A DNA stretch of 64,000 nucleotides from Streptococcus vicugnae (GCF_016461705.1 NZ_JAEMHW010000002.1:496001-560000), one strand, 5' to 3'. Positions 50,225-59,749 are shown, counted from the first letter of the stretch. A program made the numbers and translations. The notes: generated from the letters alone by a model not told the origin.

Positions 50225-50959
50225 TTAGCTGATGATTGAAGTTCCTGTTACAAGATTGTCGCCAATCAATACTTCACCAACACCTGCTAAAACGGTATTG
50301 ACAGCTGATTCAATTTTTGGAATCATGCCACCAGTAATAATTCCTTGAGCAATTTTCTCTTGAAATTCTGTCGATGTTAAACTATCTAGCACAGCTCCAT
50401 TTTCCAAGACGCCTTTAACGTCAGTCATAAGGACCAATTTCTCAGCTTCCAAAGCTACAGCGACTGCCGTTGCCAAATAATCAGCGTTGATATTGAGCAT
50501 TTCGCCTTGTTCAGAATAACCAATAGAGGCCAAAACTGGCAACATATGATTATCGAGCATTTGCTCTAAAATCGGCGTTTGAATATGAGACACATCACCA
50601 ACATAGCCATAGGTATTTTTATCAAGGAAGTCAGCTTTAACCACCCGCTTAAGTCCTGATAAAAGTTGAATACTATCAACAGACGATTGGTTCAATCTTT
50701 TAGTCAAATTGTGACCAACCATATTTAAAAGTGCATAGCTAACTAATCTCATATCAGCTTGACTTGTTACACGAAGCCCATTGATTTTTTTAACTGGAAC
50801 ATGATTATCTTCCATCAATTTATTAATGGCATAGCCACCACCGTGTACGATAACAACTTTCTTACCATTATCTTTCCAGTCTTTGACTTGATTAATAAAA
50901 TCTTGTGAAAGGTGTTGACTAGCAACTCCTCCAATTTTAATCACAATTGTATCTTTCAT
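50225..50959 (-). CDS. argB: N-acetylglutamate kinase
   Basis: Phosphorylates N-acetylglutamate. 244 residues, amino-acid kinase fold: KIGGVA, VIVHGGGYAIN, and the C-terminal GVLENGAVLDSLT...GGMIPKIESAV. Short form, as in organisms using the ArgJ acetyl cycle. Lies between argJ (12 bp) and argD. Confidence 0.96.
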   Translation of the reverse strand: MKDTIVIKIGGVASQHLSQDFINQVKDWKDNGKKVVIVHGGGYAINKLMEDNHVPVKKINGLRVTSQADMRLVSYALLNMVGHNLTKRLNQSSVDSIQLLSGLKRVVKADFLDKNTYGYVGDVSHIQTPILEQMLDNHMLPVLASIGYSEQGEMLNINADYLATAVAVALEAEKLVLMTDVKGVLENGAVLDSLTSTEFQEKIAQGIITGGMIPKIESAVNTVLAGVGEVLIGDNLVTGTSIIS

Positions 50960-50971
50960 GGTCTTATCCCT

Positions 50972-52165
50972 TTATGTACGATAGAGGGCATTGATTTTCA
51001 CGTAATCGTATGACAAATCACAACCCCACGCTTTTCCTTGTACTTCACCTGCATGCAAATCAACAGTGATAGTAATCTCATCTTCGTGCATGACATCTTG
51101 CATCTCTTCTGCTTCAAATTCAACGGGACTTGATTTTAGCATGACTGGAACATCGCCTAGATAAATGTCAATGTTATCTACGGGTACATCAACACCCGCA
51201 TAACCGACAGCCGCTAAAATACGTCCCCAGTTAGGATCTTCACCAAAAATCGCTGTCTTAACAAGACTTGAACCCACAACACTTTTAGCCATCATACGGG
51301 CATCAAGGGCATTTGGAGCATTTTTGACTTTTACTTCAATGAGTTTGCTTGCCCCTTCACCATCTTTAGCAATCATTTTAGCCAATTCTTGCATGACATA
51401 ATTAAGCATGGCTGAGAATTTATCAAATTCAGGTGTATTTGGCAAAATTTCTTCGTTCAAAGTACAACCATTTGACATGACAAGAACCATATCATTTGTT
51501 GATGTATCTCCATCAACTGTAATTTGGTTGAAGGTTGTTTCAACATTTTGGCTAAGGGCTAGTTGTAAAGTTTCACTTGAAATATTAGCATCACAAGTGA
51601 TGAAAGCTAGCATTGTTGCCATGTTAGGGTGAATCATCCCTGAACCTTTTGCCACACCTGCCATGGTTACTTCGTCACGTCCAAAGCTTTCTGTGACCGC
51701 AACAGTTTTAACCATGGTATCTGTTGTTAGGATAGCTTTTGAAAAATCATCTGAATTTCCATTAACAACAAGTTTTGAAAGACCAGTTTTAAGTGTATCC
51801 ATTGGTAACAAATCACCAATAACACCAGTAGATGCCACACCGACCAAATCAGGTTCAACACCAAGCTTTTCAGCTGTCCATTTTTGCATAGTGTAAGCAT
51901 CTTCCATCCCTTGTACACCAGTACAAGAATTAGCAACACCTGAATTAACAACGATAGCTTTCATTTTCTTAGCTTTTTTAACAGACTGGCGTGTCACAAT
52001 CAATGGCGCTGCAATAACTTTATTAGTAGTATAGACACCCGCTACACTTGCTGGAACTTCTGAAACGATCCATCCAAAATCCAATTTTCTTTTCTTAAAC
52101 CCAGCATGTAATCCATCTGCTGAAAATCCAAGTGGGCTTGCTACATTGCCTTCAATAACTTTCAT
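50972..52165 (-). CDS. argJ: bifunctional ornithine acetyltransferase / N-acetylglutamate synthase
   Basis: Recycles the acetyl group from acetylornithine to glutamate. 397 residues; self-cleaving Ntn-type enzyme with the cleavage site KGSGMIHPNMATMLAF (cut between Ala and the nucleophilic Thr). GVANSCTG and GNSDDFSKAILTTDT are also typical. Provides the cyclic acetyl pathway, so argE or argA need not be present. Confidence 0.96.
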   Translation of the reverse strand: MKVIEGNVASPLGFSADGLHAGFKKRKLDFGWIVSEVPASVAGVYTTNKVIAAPLIVTRQSVKKAKKMKAIVVNSGVANSCTGVQGMEDAYTMQKWTAEKLGVEPDLVGVASTGVIGDLLPMDTLKTGLSKLVVNGNSDDFSKAILTTDTMVKTVAVTESFGRDEVTMAGVAKGSGMIHPNMATMLAFITCDANISSETLQLALSQNVETTFNQITVDGDTSTNDMVLVMSNGCTLNEEILPNTPEFDKFSAMLNYVMQELAKMIAKDGEGASKLIEVKVKNAPNALDARMMAKSVVGSSLVKTAIFGEDPNWGRILAAVGYAGVDVPVDNIDIYLGDVPVMLKSSPVEFEAEEMQDVMHEDEITITVDLHAGEVQGKAWGCDLSYDYVKINALYRT

Positions 52166-52231
52166 TTTCTATACCTGAAACACTTAAAGCAAACTCATTC
52201 TTTCAAAAATACTTTAAGCGTCCTTCCCTTT

Positions 52232-53254
52232 CTATAAATAATTCGGTGAAATCAATAAACCTTCTGTTTCATCCCAACCATTCATGAGGTTAAGATTTTG
52301 TACAGCTTGACCAGCAGCACCTTTAATCAAATTATCAATAACAGATACTACTGTCAGTACATTAGTCACTTCATTGTAAAGAAAACCAATGTCTGTAAAG
52401 TTCGAACCAATCACATTGTGCAATTCTGGCAAATCATCTTGCACACGAACAAATGGTGTATCCTTGTAAGAATCCTCATAAATCGCAAAGAGATTAGCAT
52501 TTGTTAGTGGTTTTTTCAATTTAAGATAAACGGTAGACATGATGCCTCGGTTAACTGGCAATAATGATGTTGAAAATTGAATGTGATTAACCTCGTCATC
52601 GAACAACTTCAACTCTTGCACAATTTCTGGAATGTGCTGGTGACGATTCAACTTGTAAGTCACGTAATTATCATGCACATTAACAAAATGACTTGATTCA
52701 GAAAGAGCTTTACCAGCACCTGTCAAACCACTTTTAGCGTCAACGATGATTGAATCTTCCTCAACCACACCTGCTTTTAGCAAAGGAATCAAAGCCAATT
52801 CAGTTGCTGTAGCATAGCATCCTGGGTTTGAAATAAATTTCTTATCCTTAACATCTGTAAATTCAGCCAAAGAATATGTAAATTTATTCAGAGCCTCATC
52901 ACTTGCTGGTGTTTTTTTATACCATTTTTCATAAAGGTAAGCTGGCAAGCGATGGTCTCCCGATAGATCAATAACTGGAAAATCAGCCTCAACAAATGGC
53001 TGTGCTAGTTTACTTGCCACACCACTTGGAGTCGCAAAGAAGACTAGATCTGATTTTGCCATGATTTTTTGAGCATCAAATTCTTCGATGGCCAAGTCAC
53101 ACACACCAACTAAGTAAGGGTATAACTCTGATAATCGTCGACCGATTTCCTTAGTTGCATGAATCGAAGCAATCGTAACTTTTTTATGATTATTCAATAA
53201 TTTAACTAATTCTAGACCACTGTATCCAGTGATACCAACAATCGACACTCTCAT
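52232..53254 (-). CDS. argC: N-acetyl-gamma-glutamyl-phosphate reductase
   Basis: NADPH-dependent reduction to the semialdehyde. 340 residues; [15 protein letters not shown] (nucleotide loop), catalytic Cys in [14 protein letters not shown], and HRHQHIPEI. Start at ATG 53254, 8 nt after AAGGAG, rather than the in-frame codon at 53263. First gene of the arginine operon, behind an ArgR-type operator. Confidence 0.96.
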   Translation of the reverse strand: MRVSIVGITGYSGLELVKLLNNHKKVTIASIHATKEIGRRLSELYPYLVGVCDLAIEEFDAQKIMAKSDLVFFATPSGVASKLAQPFVEADFPVIDLSGDHRLPAYLYEKWYKKTPASDEALNKFTYSLAEFTDVKDKKFISNPGCYATATELALIPLLKAGVVEEDSIIVDAKSGLTGAGKALSESSHFVNVHDNYVTYKLNRHQHIPEIVQELKLFDDEVNHIQFSTSLLPVNRGIMSTVYLKLKKPLTNANLFAIYEDSYKDTPFVRVQDDLPELHNVIGSNFTDIGFLYNEVTNVLTVVSVIDNLIKGAAGQAVQNLNLMNGWDETEGLLISPNYL

Positions 53255-53267
53255 AATATACACTCCT

Positions 53268-53314
53268 TGAATAAATATGTATACAATTTTATAGTATATT
53301 TATTCATAAGTCAA
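53268..53314 (-). promoter_or_regulatory. argC promoter with ArgR-type operator
   Basis: TTGACT (53309-53314), 17 bp, TAAAAT (53286-53291) on the minus strand. TGAATAAATAT (53268-53278) and its exact inverse ATATTTATTCA (53296-53306) flank and overlap the -10, resembling ARG-box halves (TGAAT-AT rich-ATTCA). Arginine-dependent repression by an ArgR-type protein is inferred. Confidence 0.78.
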
Positions 53315-53334
53315 GTGTTTTTTGCATAAAATAT

Positions 53335-53365
53335 TAAAAAAGCACGAATTTTCATTCGTACTTTC
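53335..53365 (-). terminator. terminator after the aminotransferase gene
   Basis: AAAGTACGAA and TTCGTGCTTT pair (one G-U) over a TGAAAA loop on the minus strand, ending in six T residues. Confidence 0.85.
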
Positions 53366-53366
53366 A

Positions 53367-54545
53367 TTATTTTTCAAATAATTTCAGCTCGCTAATTCGT
53401 TCGACAGCTTCAATGAGACGTTCTGGTTCAACCAATAAACCTATTCTGACATAACCATCTCCTGCTTGTCCGAAACCTTTTCCTGGTGCGACCGCTACAT
53501 GAGCTTCATTTAACAGTAAATCTGCGAAACTTTCACTATCATAACCTTTTGGCACAGGCATCCAAGCATAAAATGATCCTTTTGAGTCAAAGGCACGCCA
53601 TCCAATTCTCTCTGCTGCCTGAACAAAAGCATGACGACGTTCATCATATTTGTGGTTTAGCTCAGCGATGGCTGACTTCGCTTTTTTATCTAGTAAGGCT
53701 ACAGCACCAGCGTCTTGGATTGCCGGAAAAATACTAACAAAGAGGTGATCTTGTAGGAGATTAAGAGCTTCAATCATCTCAGTATTTCCTGCAGCAAATG
53801 CCAAACGCCAACCTGCCATGTTAAAAGTTTTCGAAAATGTGTAAAGTTCAATACCAACTTCTTTTGCCCCAGATGTTGATAAAAAGCTTGGATTTTGGTA
53901 ACCGTCTGCTCCCAAAGCCCCGTATGCAAAGTCGCTAACAACACCGACCTTGTATTTTTTCGCCCAAGCAACCAATTCCTCGTAGAATTCTGCTGTCGCC
54001 ACAGCTCCCGTTGGGTTATTAGGGTAATTAACATAGATAAATTTAGCACGTTTGGCCACTTCTTTTGGAATAGCTGACAAGTCTGGCAAGAAGTTATTTT
54101 CAGCTTTCAAAGGGAAGGTTTCATATTCGATTTTCCCTAATGCAACACTAGAAAGGTAATCTGGGTAACCTGGGTCTGGCAACAGTAGCAAGTCTCCTGG
54201 ATTCATCATTGCCAAAGGAAACTCAACCAATCCAATCTTTGCACCACCAAGAACACAAATTTCCTTTTCACTGTCAAGACTTACCTGATAATTTTCCTTA
54301 TAAAATTGACTAGCTGCTTCTTTAAAATTAGCATTCCCACGAAATTGCGAATATTTATGAGAAGCTGGATCTTTAGCCGATTCAATCAAAGCCTCGACAA
54401 TGTAATCGTAAGTTGGCTGATCTGGATTTCCTTGTCCAAGATTGATAACGTCATAACCTTCTGCCACTTTAGCATTGACTTTTGCGACAAGACTAGCAAA
54501 AAACTGTTCTGGTAATTCTTGTAAAATATTTGATTGTGAAAACAC
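53367..54545 (-). CDS. PLP-dependent aminotransferase, class I/II (MtnE/PatA-like)
   Basis: 392 residues of fold-type I: INLGQGNPDQPTYDYI, YPNNPTGAVAT, and the PLP lysine in YTFSKTFNMAGWRLAF. The pairing with an omega-amidase-type nitrilase mirrors B. subtilis mtnE-mtnU, where glutamine (or methionine) transamination is pulled forward by deamidation of the 2-oxo acid; a methionine-salvage or glutamine-transaminase role is likely but not proven. The start is GTG 54545, 7 nt after an 11-G tract that may serve as ribosome-binding site. Confidence 0.85.
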   Translation of the reverse strand: MFSQSNILQELPEQFFASLVAKVNAKVAEGYDVINLGQGNPDQPTYDYIVEALIESAKDPASHKYSQFRGNANFKEAASQFYKENYQVSLDSEKEICVLGGAKIGLVEFPLAMMNPGDLLLLPDPGYPDYLSSVALGKIEYETFPLKAENNFLPDLSAIPKEVAKRAKFIYVNYPNNPTGAVATAEFYEELVAWAKKYKVGVVSDFAYGALGADGYQNPSFLSTSGAKEVGIELYTFSKTFNMAGWRLAFAAGNTEMIEALNLLQDHLFVSIFPAIQDAGAVALLDKKAKSAIAELNHKYDERRHAFVQAAERIGWRAFDSKGSFYAWMPVPKGYDSESFADLLLNEAHVAVAPGKGFGQAGDGYVRIGLLVEPERLIEAVERISELKLFEK

Positions 54546-54552
54546 CCTAATG

Positions 54553-54563
54553 CCCCCCCCCCC
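54553..54563 (-). repeat. 11-nt poly-G tract before the aminotransferase start
   Basis: Eleven consecutive G residues (minus strand) lie directly after the amidase TAA and 7 nt before the GTG start of the aminotransferase. It is the only long homopolymer G/C tract in the window and the only candidate ribosome-binding site for the gene. Confidence 0.9.
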
Positions 54564-55346
54564 TTAATGATACAAATCTGGTTTGCGGTCTTCAAAAACT
54601 GGAATGTGACCTCGAATTTTTTCAACTTCTGTCAAATCAAGGTCAGCCGTAAAAATGCCTTCTTGATTGTCTGGCGCCTGCAAAATCACCTTCCCTAAAG
54701 GATCAATCACCAAAGAATGCCCTGAAAAATGATCAGCAAGACCGTCACCCACACGATTGACCGCAACAACAAAAGCTTGATTTTCAACCGCACGCGCACG
54801 CAGTAAAATCTCCCACTGTTCTACACGTGCTTCTGGCCACTCAGCAACGGCAAATAAAAGCTTAGCTCCGCTTGCCATCAAGGTTCTCACCCACTCTGGA
54901 AAGCGAATATCATAACAAATGACACTAGCAGCCTTGACACCATCTAAATCAAAAGTACTCTCTTTACTACCTGATTGTAAATACTCATCTTCTGACATTA
55001 AGCCAAACAAATGTACCTTATCGTATTCAGTCAGTATCTTTCCATCCCGATTAAAAACGTAAGTCGTATTAAAAAAGCCAGTTTCTTTCTTTGTTGCAAC
55101 AGACCCTGCAACCAGATTTACACGATGCTGTTTAGCAAAGGCAGCTAATACAGCTTTTGTTTCTTGTCCATCCTCATCAGCAACACTTGATAATTGATCC
55201 AATGCATAGCCTGTATTCCACATTTCCGGCAAAACAATCACATCTGGCTCATCAAGCAGAGCTTTTTGCAATAATGCCAAGACATTTTGGATATTCTGCT
55301 TTGGCTTGGCCTCCTGAATAGACATCTGAATTAGTGAAACTTTCAT
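54564..55346 (-). CDS. carbon-nitrogen hydrolase (omega-amidase/MtnU-like)
   Basis: 260 residues of the nitrilase superfamily with the Glu-Lys-Cys triad: Glu in VIVLPEMWNTGY, Lys in YDKVHLFGL, Cys in VICYDIRFPEW. Closest in pattern to omega-amidases that hydrolyse 2-oxoglutaramate and 2-oxosuccinamate, products of glutamine/asparagine transaminases. Shares an operon with the downstream aminotransferase. A CodY-like box overlaps the 5' untranslated region. Confidence 0.88.
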   Translation of the reverse strand: MKVSLIQMSIQEAKPKQNIQNVLALLQKALLDEPDVIVLPEMWNTGYALDQLSSVADEDGQETKAVLAAFAKQHRVNLVAGSVATKKETGFFNTTYVFNRDGKILTEYDKVHLFGLMSEDEYLQSGSKESTFDLDGVKAASVICYDIRFPEWVRTLMASGAKLLFAVAEWPEARVEQWEILLRARAVENQAFVVAVNRVGDGLADHFSGHSLVIDPLGKVILQAPDNQEGIFTADLDLTEVEKIRGHIPVFEDRKPDLYH

Positions 55347-55373
55347 GATTTCCTCGATTCTATCTGCTATGAA

Positions 55374-55402
55374 AATTTTCTGAAATCTTAGTGACTATTA
55401 TA
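55374..55402 (-). promoter_or_regulatory. amidase-aminotransferase promoter with CodY-like box
   Basis: Extended -10 TGTTATAAT (TATAAT at 55397-55402, minus strand). AATTTTCTGAAATCT (55374-55388) matches 13 of 15 CodY positions and lies just downstream of the start site, a roadblock position. Confidence 0.65.
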
Positions 55403-55462
55403 ACAGTCTGCTAAGCCCCCGTAAAATAGTTATTTTAAATGGACTTGATAGTTAAAAACTAT

Positions 55463-55495
55463 AACCAAAAAAGCCCACCACCAGGTGAGCTTTCG
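55463..55495 (-). terminator. terminator of the M50-like gene (copy 1 of a duplicated sequence)
   Basis: AGCTCACC and GGTGGGCT pair on the minus strand (one G-U), then TTTTTT. The sequence from TAACC to GCTTTC is repeated with one difference at 56544-56576. Confidence 0.88.
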
Positions 55496-55502
55496 GGATA
55501 TT

Positions 55503-56483
55503 TTATGCTAAAAAACATTGTTCTGCTTGAACTAAAATTGAATTTGGTTTATTATACGATGCCAAAACTTCTTGAAATACTAACTTACTTTCACTTATAC
55601 CTTGTCCTCTTTCTAGATAATAACACGATAAATAACGCAGACGCTTTTGGCTAATCTTATCTAATTTATCCAGGTTAACTTTAGCAAATAAGTCTCTAGA
55701 CATCCTTTTGTACATTAAAGCTTCTAAAGTTACTAGTAAGCAATAGTAATAATTTCGGTTAAACTGATTGCTTGGCTCCATCTCAGTCAATCTTTGGTAT
55801 AGATTTCTAACCTGCGCTACTTCTCCTTGTAATAACCACGCATAAATCAGATACAATAAAAAAGTATTGATCATATAGTCAGGAACATTTTGACTCTCTA
55901 GAGTGCTACAAACTTTTGAAACTTCATCAAAAGTCTCATCACTATATTCTTGCAATAATTTCCTAGATACGTTTTGATATAAAAGAAATAAATTATCTCG
56001 CACTAACAACTTATAACTTTTAAAACCATCATTACACAGACCAAAAAAGTTCAGAGGAAGTGCAGTTGCTAAAAAGAGTAAAAAACTACAATAGCCAAAG
56101 ACTGTTAGTATATCTAGTTTCAAAAATAAAACCAAAGAACCAATCAAACTAAATAATGGACCACCAACTAATAATTTTAGAATGGCTTTTTCTGGATAAT
56201 TTGTAACCTTGTAGCGATAAATACCACCATAATACATCCAGTTATCATTAAATCTCACACGAAATCCATTTTCAAAATCAAATTTGATAAAGCCAATTAT
56301 CAAATAAGAAGGTTTAATTCCATTTAAGTAGCCAACTATCAGATGCCCTAATTCATGAAAAACATTAGCAACCATGATACTAAAGTAGCTAACCATCACA
56401 TCTTTTCGTGCAGTTGGTAATAGTAATAATAAAAAAGATAATCCTGAAATCGTTAGAAAAAATGGCGAATATAGTTTTCTCAT
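55503..56483 (-). CDS. M50 (site-2 protease-like) membrane metallopeptidase
   Basis: 326 residues. HELGH (43-47) sits in a hydrophobic helix and a second metal ligand is offered by NDG (151-153), with GGPL (107-110) in between: the full M50 signature of intramembrane proteases. Four or so membrane segments end near residue 160; a soluble, helical C-terminal half (about 165-326) follows. It is not the housekeeping RseP/Eep type (no PDZ domain). M50-like proteins of this size occur near peptide-signal or bacteriocin genes, but no such gene is adjacent. Own GGAG ribosome-binding site. Confidence 0.75.
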   Translation of the reverse strand: MRKLYSPFFLTISGLSFLLLLLPTARKDVMVSYFSIMVANVFHELGHLIVGYLNGIKPSYLIIGFIKFDFENGFRVRFNDNWMYYGGIYRYKVTNYPEKAILKLLVGGPLFSLIGSLVLFLKLDILTVFGYCSFLLFLATALPLNFFGLCNDGFKSYKLLVRDNLFLLYQNVSRKLLQEYSDETFDEVSKVCSTLESQNVPDYMINTFLLYLIYAWLLQGEVAQVRNLYQRLTEMEPSNQFNRNYYYCLLVTLEALMYKRMSRDLFAKVNLDKLDKISQKRLRYLSCYYLERGQGISESKLVFQEVLASYNKPNSILVQAEQCFLA

Positions 56484-56543
56484 ATCGTAAATCTCCAGCT
56501 CCCAAATTTCTAAAAATATACCAATATTTTACCATATCATCAT

Positions 56544-56576
56544 TAACCAAAAAAGCCCACCTCCAGGTGAGCTTTC
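56544..56576 (-). terminator. terminator after the alaS unit (copy 2 of a duplicated sequence)
   Basis: Same hairpin as 55463-55495, differing at one loop position, followed by TTTTTT on the minus strand. It lies after the small membrane-protein gene. Confidence 0.88.
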
Positions 56577-56582
56577 TTTTGT

Positions 56583-56768
56583 TTATTTTCTTTCTCGCAA
56601 TGCTTTAATCAAACTATTTAGTAGGCTACATTCTGCAAAGAGAATGACGATAAGTACCCAGTTTACCTTTCCTTGGATGCTATTGACAATAAGCACTCCA
56701 GCAAGGATTATGATTGTTACACTGATTAAGGCAATGGCGAGTTTTAGAAAGATATTTTTTGATGTCAT
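56583..56768 (-). CDS. small two-helix membrane protein
   Basis: 61 residues with two hydrophobic stretches (FLKLAIALISVTIIILAGVLIV and NWVLIVILFAECSLLNSLI) and a basic end (KALRERK). Not recognised. It begins 1 bp after the alaS stop codon, so it is most likely translated with alaS. Could help membrane-related stress functions, but nothing in the sequence decides. Confidence 0.65.
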   Translation of the reverse strand: MTSKNIFLKLAIALISVTIIILAGVLIVNSIQGKVNWVLIVILFAECSLLNSLIKALRERK

Positions 56769-56769
56769 C

Positions 56770-59388
56770 TTAAAGATTTTCTGCTACTGCTGCAAGAAGG
56801 TCAGCGATTTTAGCAGCATCTGAACCACCGGCCATAGCCATGTCTGGTTTACCACCACCACGACCTGATACGATTGGTGCCAAAGCTTTAATCAAGTTAC
56901 CAGCATGAACATCTTTTGATTTGCTTGCTACAAGAACATTGACTTTTTCGCCAATAGCTGCAGCCAAGACAAGAACATCAGAATAATCTTTTTGTTTCCA
57001 GTTATCAGCAAATGTACGAAGGGCACCTGCATCAGAAACAGTTACTTGGCTAGCGATAAAGCGAAGACCATTTGCTTCTTTAACATCTTTGAAGACGTCA
57101 CTAGCTTGAGCTGCGGCTGCTTTTTCTTTCAATTCAGCGTTTTCTTTTTGCAATTTTTGCAATTGTTCTTGCAAGCTAACAACTTTCTTAGTAACTTCTT
57201 TCAATTGAGGCACTTTAAGTGTTTCAGCAATTGCTTTAAGGTCTTCTTCTTCTTGACGGTATGCTTCAAAGGCTTCTTTACCAGTTACAGCAAGGATACG
57301 ACGAGTTCCTGAACCGATACCTTCTTCTTTAACAATCTTGAAGATTCCGATTTCTGCTGTATTTGAAACGTGTGTACCACCACAAAGTTCAATTGAGTAA
57401 TCACCAATTGTTACAACACGTACGTTTTTACCATATTTTTCACCGAATAAGGCCATAGCACCCATTGATTTAGCAGTGTCAATGTCAGTTTCGACAGTGA
57501 TAACAGGAATAGCGTTCCAAATTTGTTGGTTAACTTCTTCTTCGATTTGACGCAATTCATCAGCAGTAACAGCTTCAAAGTGAGTGAAGTCAAAGCGCAA
57601 GAAACCTTCTTCGTTAAGAGAACCAGCTTGAGTAGCGTGTTCACCGATAACGTGATGAAGAGCTGCATGAAGCAAGTGAGTTGCAGTGTGGTTTTTAATA
57701 ACACTGTGACGACGTTTAGCGTCAATTTCAAGTGTGTATGTTGTACCAACTGACAAGCTTGCAAGTACTTCAACTGTGTGAAGAGCTTGACCATTTGGTG
57801 CTTTTTGAACATCAATCACACGAGCAACGATGTCGCCTTTATCATTTTTGATAACACCGTGGTCAGCTACTTGACCACCCATTTCAGCGTAGAATGGTGT
57901 TTTAGCGAAAACAAGCAAAGCTTGACCTTCTGAAACAGCTTCAGTACGTTCGTTATCAGCGATAATAACTGACAATGTAGATTCAAGAACTTCTTCTTCA
58001 TAGCTAAAGACTGATTCTTCAGTGATGCTTGACAATGTTTCGTTTTGCATACCCATTGAACCACCTTTAACAACACTTGCACGAGCGCGTTCTTGTTGTT
58101 CTTTCATAGCAGCTTCAAAGCCAGCGTGGTCAATCTTGAATCCTTTATCTTCAGCCAATTCTTCAGTCAATTCAACTGGGAATCCGTATGTATCATACAA
58201 TTTGAAGATGTCTTTACCTTCAACAGTGTCTTTACCAGCTGCTTTCAAATCAGCCAACAATTGGTCAAGCATGTTTGAACCAGCATCGATTGTACGAGCA
58301 AATGTTTCTTCTTCGCGGCGTACGATTTTTTCGATAAATTCGCGTTTTTCAAGAACTTCTGGGTAATATGATTCCATGATTTTACCAACAGTTGGAACCA
58401 ATTTATACAAGAATGTTTCGTTGATACCAAGGCGACGACCGTGCATAACTGCGCGACGAAGCAAACGACGAAGCACGTATCCACGACCTTCGTTACCAGG
58501 AAGAGCACCATCACCGATAGCAAATGAAAGTGAGCGAATGTGGTCAGCAATAACTTTAAAGCTCATGTTGTCGCCATCTGGATCATAAGTTTTACCAGAT
58601 AATTTTTCGATTTCACGAATGATTGGCATGAAGAGGTCAGTTTCAAAGTTTGTTTTAGCCCCTTGCATAACGGCAACCAAACGTTCCAAACCAGCACCCG
58701 TATCAATGTTTTTGTGTGGCAATTCTTTGTATTCTGAACGTGGAACAGCTGGATCAGCGTTAAATTGTGACAACACGATGTTCCAAATTTCGATATAACG
58801 GTCGTTTTCAATATCTTCAGCAAGAAGTTTGATACCAACGTGGTCTGGGTCAAAGTCTTCTCCACGGTCAAAGAAGATTTCAGTATCTGGTCCTGAAGGT
58901 CCAGCACCAATTTCCCAGAAGTTATCTTCGATTGGAATCAAGTGGCTTGGTTCAACACCAAGTGAAATCCAACGGTTGTAAGTATCTTTATCATCTGGGT
59001 AATAAGTCATGTAAAGTTTATCTTTAGGGAAGTCAAACCATTCTGGGCTTGTCAACAATTCAAATCCCCAAGTAATAGCTTCATCACGGAAGTAATCACC
59101 AACAGAGAAGTTACCCAACATTTCAAACATTGTGTGGTGACGAGCTGTTTTACCAACGTTTTCAATATCGTTTGTACGGATAGCTTTTTGAGCATTTGTG
59201 ATACGTGGGTTTTCTGGAATTACTGAACCATCAAAATATTTTTTAAGCGTTGCAACACCTGAGTTAATCCACAACAAAGTTGGGTCATTTACAGGGACCA
59301 AGTTTGCAGAAGGTTCAACAGAGTGACCTTTTGATTTCCAGAAATCTAACCACATTTGGCGCACTTGCGCACTAGTCAATTGTTTCAT
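56770..59388 (-). CDS. alaS: alanyl-tRNA synthetase
   Basis: 872 residues from [17 protein letters not shown], the normal length. Class II catalytic core with motif 2 region [13 protein letters not shown] and motif 3 [13 protein letters not shown]; editing domain with the zinc site [12 protein letters not shown] and CGGTHVSNT; coiled coil and C-terminal DHHA1-type domain with [15 protein letters not shown]. The frame stays open for 53 codons upstream, but those cover the T-box terminator; the ATG at 59388 has GAAAGG-type SD. Controlled by a T-box. Confidence 0.98.
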   Translation of the reverse strand: MKQLTSAQVRQMWLDFWKSKGHSVEPSANLVPVNDPTLLWINSGVATLKKYFDGSVIPENPRITNAQKAIRTNDIENVGKTARHHTMFEMLGNFSVGDYFRDEAITWGFELLTSPEWFDFPKDKLYMTYYPDDKDTYNRWISLGVEPSHLIPIEDNFWEIGAGPSGPDTEIFFDRGEDFDPDHVGIKLLAEDIENDRYIEIWNIVLSQFNADPAVPRSEYKELPHKNIDTGAGLERLVAVMQGAKTNFETDLFMPIIREIEKLSGKTYDPDGDNMSFKVIADHIRSLSFAIGDGALPGNEGRGYVLRRLLRRAVMHGRRLGINETFLYKLVPTVGKIMESYYPEVLEKREFIEKIVRREEETFARTIDAGSNMLDQLLADLKAAGKDTVEGKDIFKLYDTYGFPVELTEELAEDKGFKIDHAGFEAAMKEQQERARASVVKGGSMGMQNETLSSITEESVFSYEEEVLESTLSVIIADNERTEAVSEGQALLVFAKTPFYAEMGGQVADHGVIKNDKGDIVARVIDVQKAPNGQALHTVEVLASLSVGTTYTLEIDAKRRHSVIKNHTATHLLHAALHHVIGEHATQAGSLNEEGFLRFDFTHFEAVTADELRQIEEEVNQQIWNAIPVITVETDIDTAKSMGAMALFGEKYGKNVRVVTIGDYSIELCGGTHVSNTAEIGIFKIVKEEGIGSGTRRILAVTGKEAFEAYRQEEEDLKAIAETLKVPQLKEVTKKVVSLQEQLQKLQKENAELKEKAAAAQASDVFKDVKEANGLRFIASQVTVSDAGALRTFADNWKQKDYSDVLVLAAAIGEKVNVLVASKSKDVHAGNLIKALAPIVSGRGGGKPDMAMAGGSDAAKIADLLAAVAENL

Positions 59389-59473
59389 TACATCTTTCCT
59401 TTTCTTCTTACTAAGCGATTTTAACGCTTGCCATAGATTGACATCATCTTCTTTAATGCTACTTAAACAAGGG

Positions 59474-59709
59474 TAAAAAAACGACAAGTCCATCTTACAG
59501 AGGGTGACATTCGCCACGGTACCACCTCTTTTCAATGAACTTGTCATTCTTCATTTATTGTTAAATTGTTTTTCTGACATTCTTTGTTAGTGACCTTGTC
59601 ACCAAAATTCAAAAACTAGAAATCATGAGTAGCACATTTTTAACTTCATCCATGGCTCGCAGCAACCGCCACTTTTCTGAATCTGAATGTTTAAAAACGA
59701 TTCTCAATC
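59474..59709 (-). ncRNA. alanine T-box leader of alaS
   Basis: Minus strand: a long stem I region with a specifier loop carrying the alanine codon GCU (59631-59633, in AATGTGCTACTC); the T-box sequence AGGTGGTACCGTGG (59515-59528) for pairing with the uncharged tRNA end; and a terminator in which GACAAGTTCAT pairs with ATGGACTTGTC followed by seven T residues. Uncharged tRNA-Ala should open the terminator and raise alaS. Confidence 0.9.
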
Positions 59710-59715
59710 TTTTTA

Positions 59716-59744
59716 ATTGTACTGTATTTTAGGCGTCTGGTCAA
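59716..59744 (-). promoter_or_regulatory. alaS promoter
   Basis: TTGACC (59739-59744), 17-bp spacer, TACAAT (59716-59721) on the minus strand, immediately after the prsA stop codon. No prsA terminator is seen before it. Confidence 0.75.
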
Positions 59745-59749
59745 GTAGC

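Noticed and set aside
55439..55654. plus-strand ORF of 71 codons across the M50 gene terminator
   Set aside because: It is antisense to the end of the protease gene, has no ribosome-binding site and reads through a terminator hairpin.
59389..59547. 53-codon N-terminal extension of alaS
   Set aside because: The open frame passes through the T-box terminator; MKQLTSAQ at 59388 has a proper ribosome-binding site and gives the normal 872-residue length.
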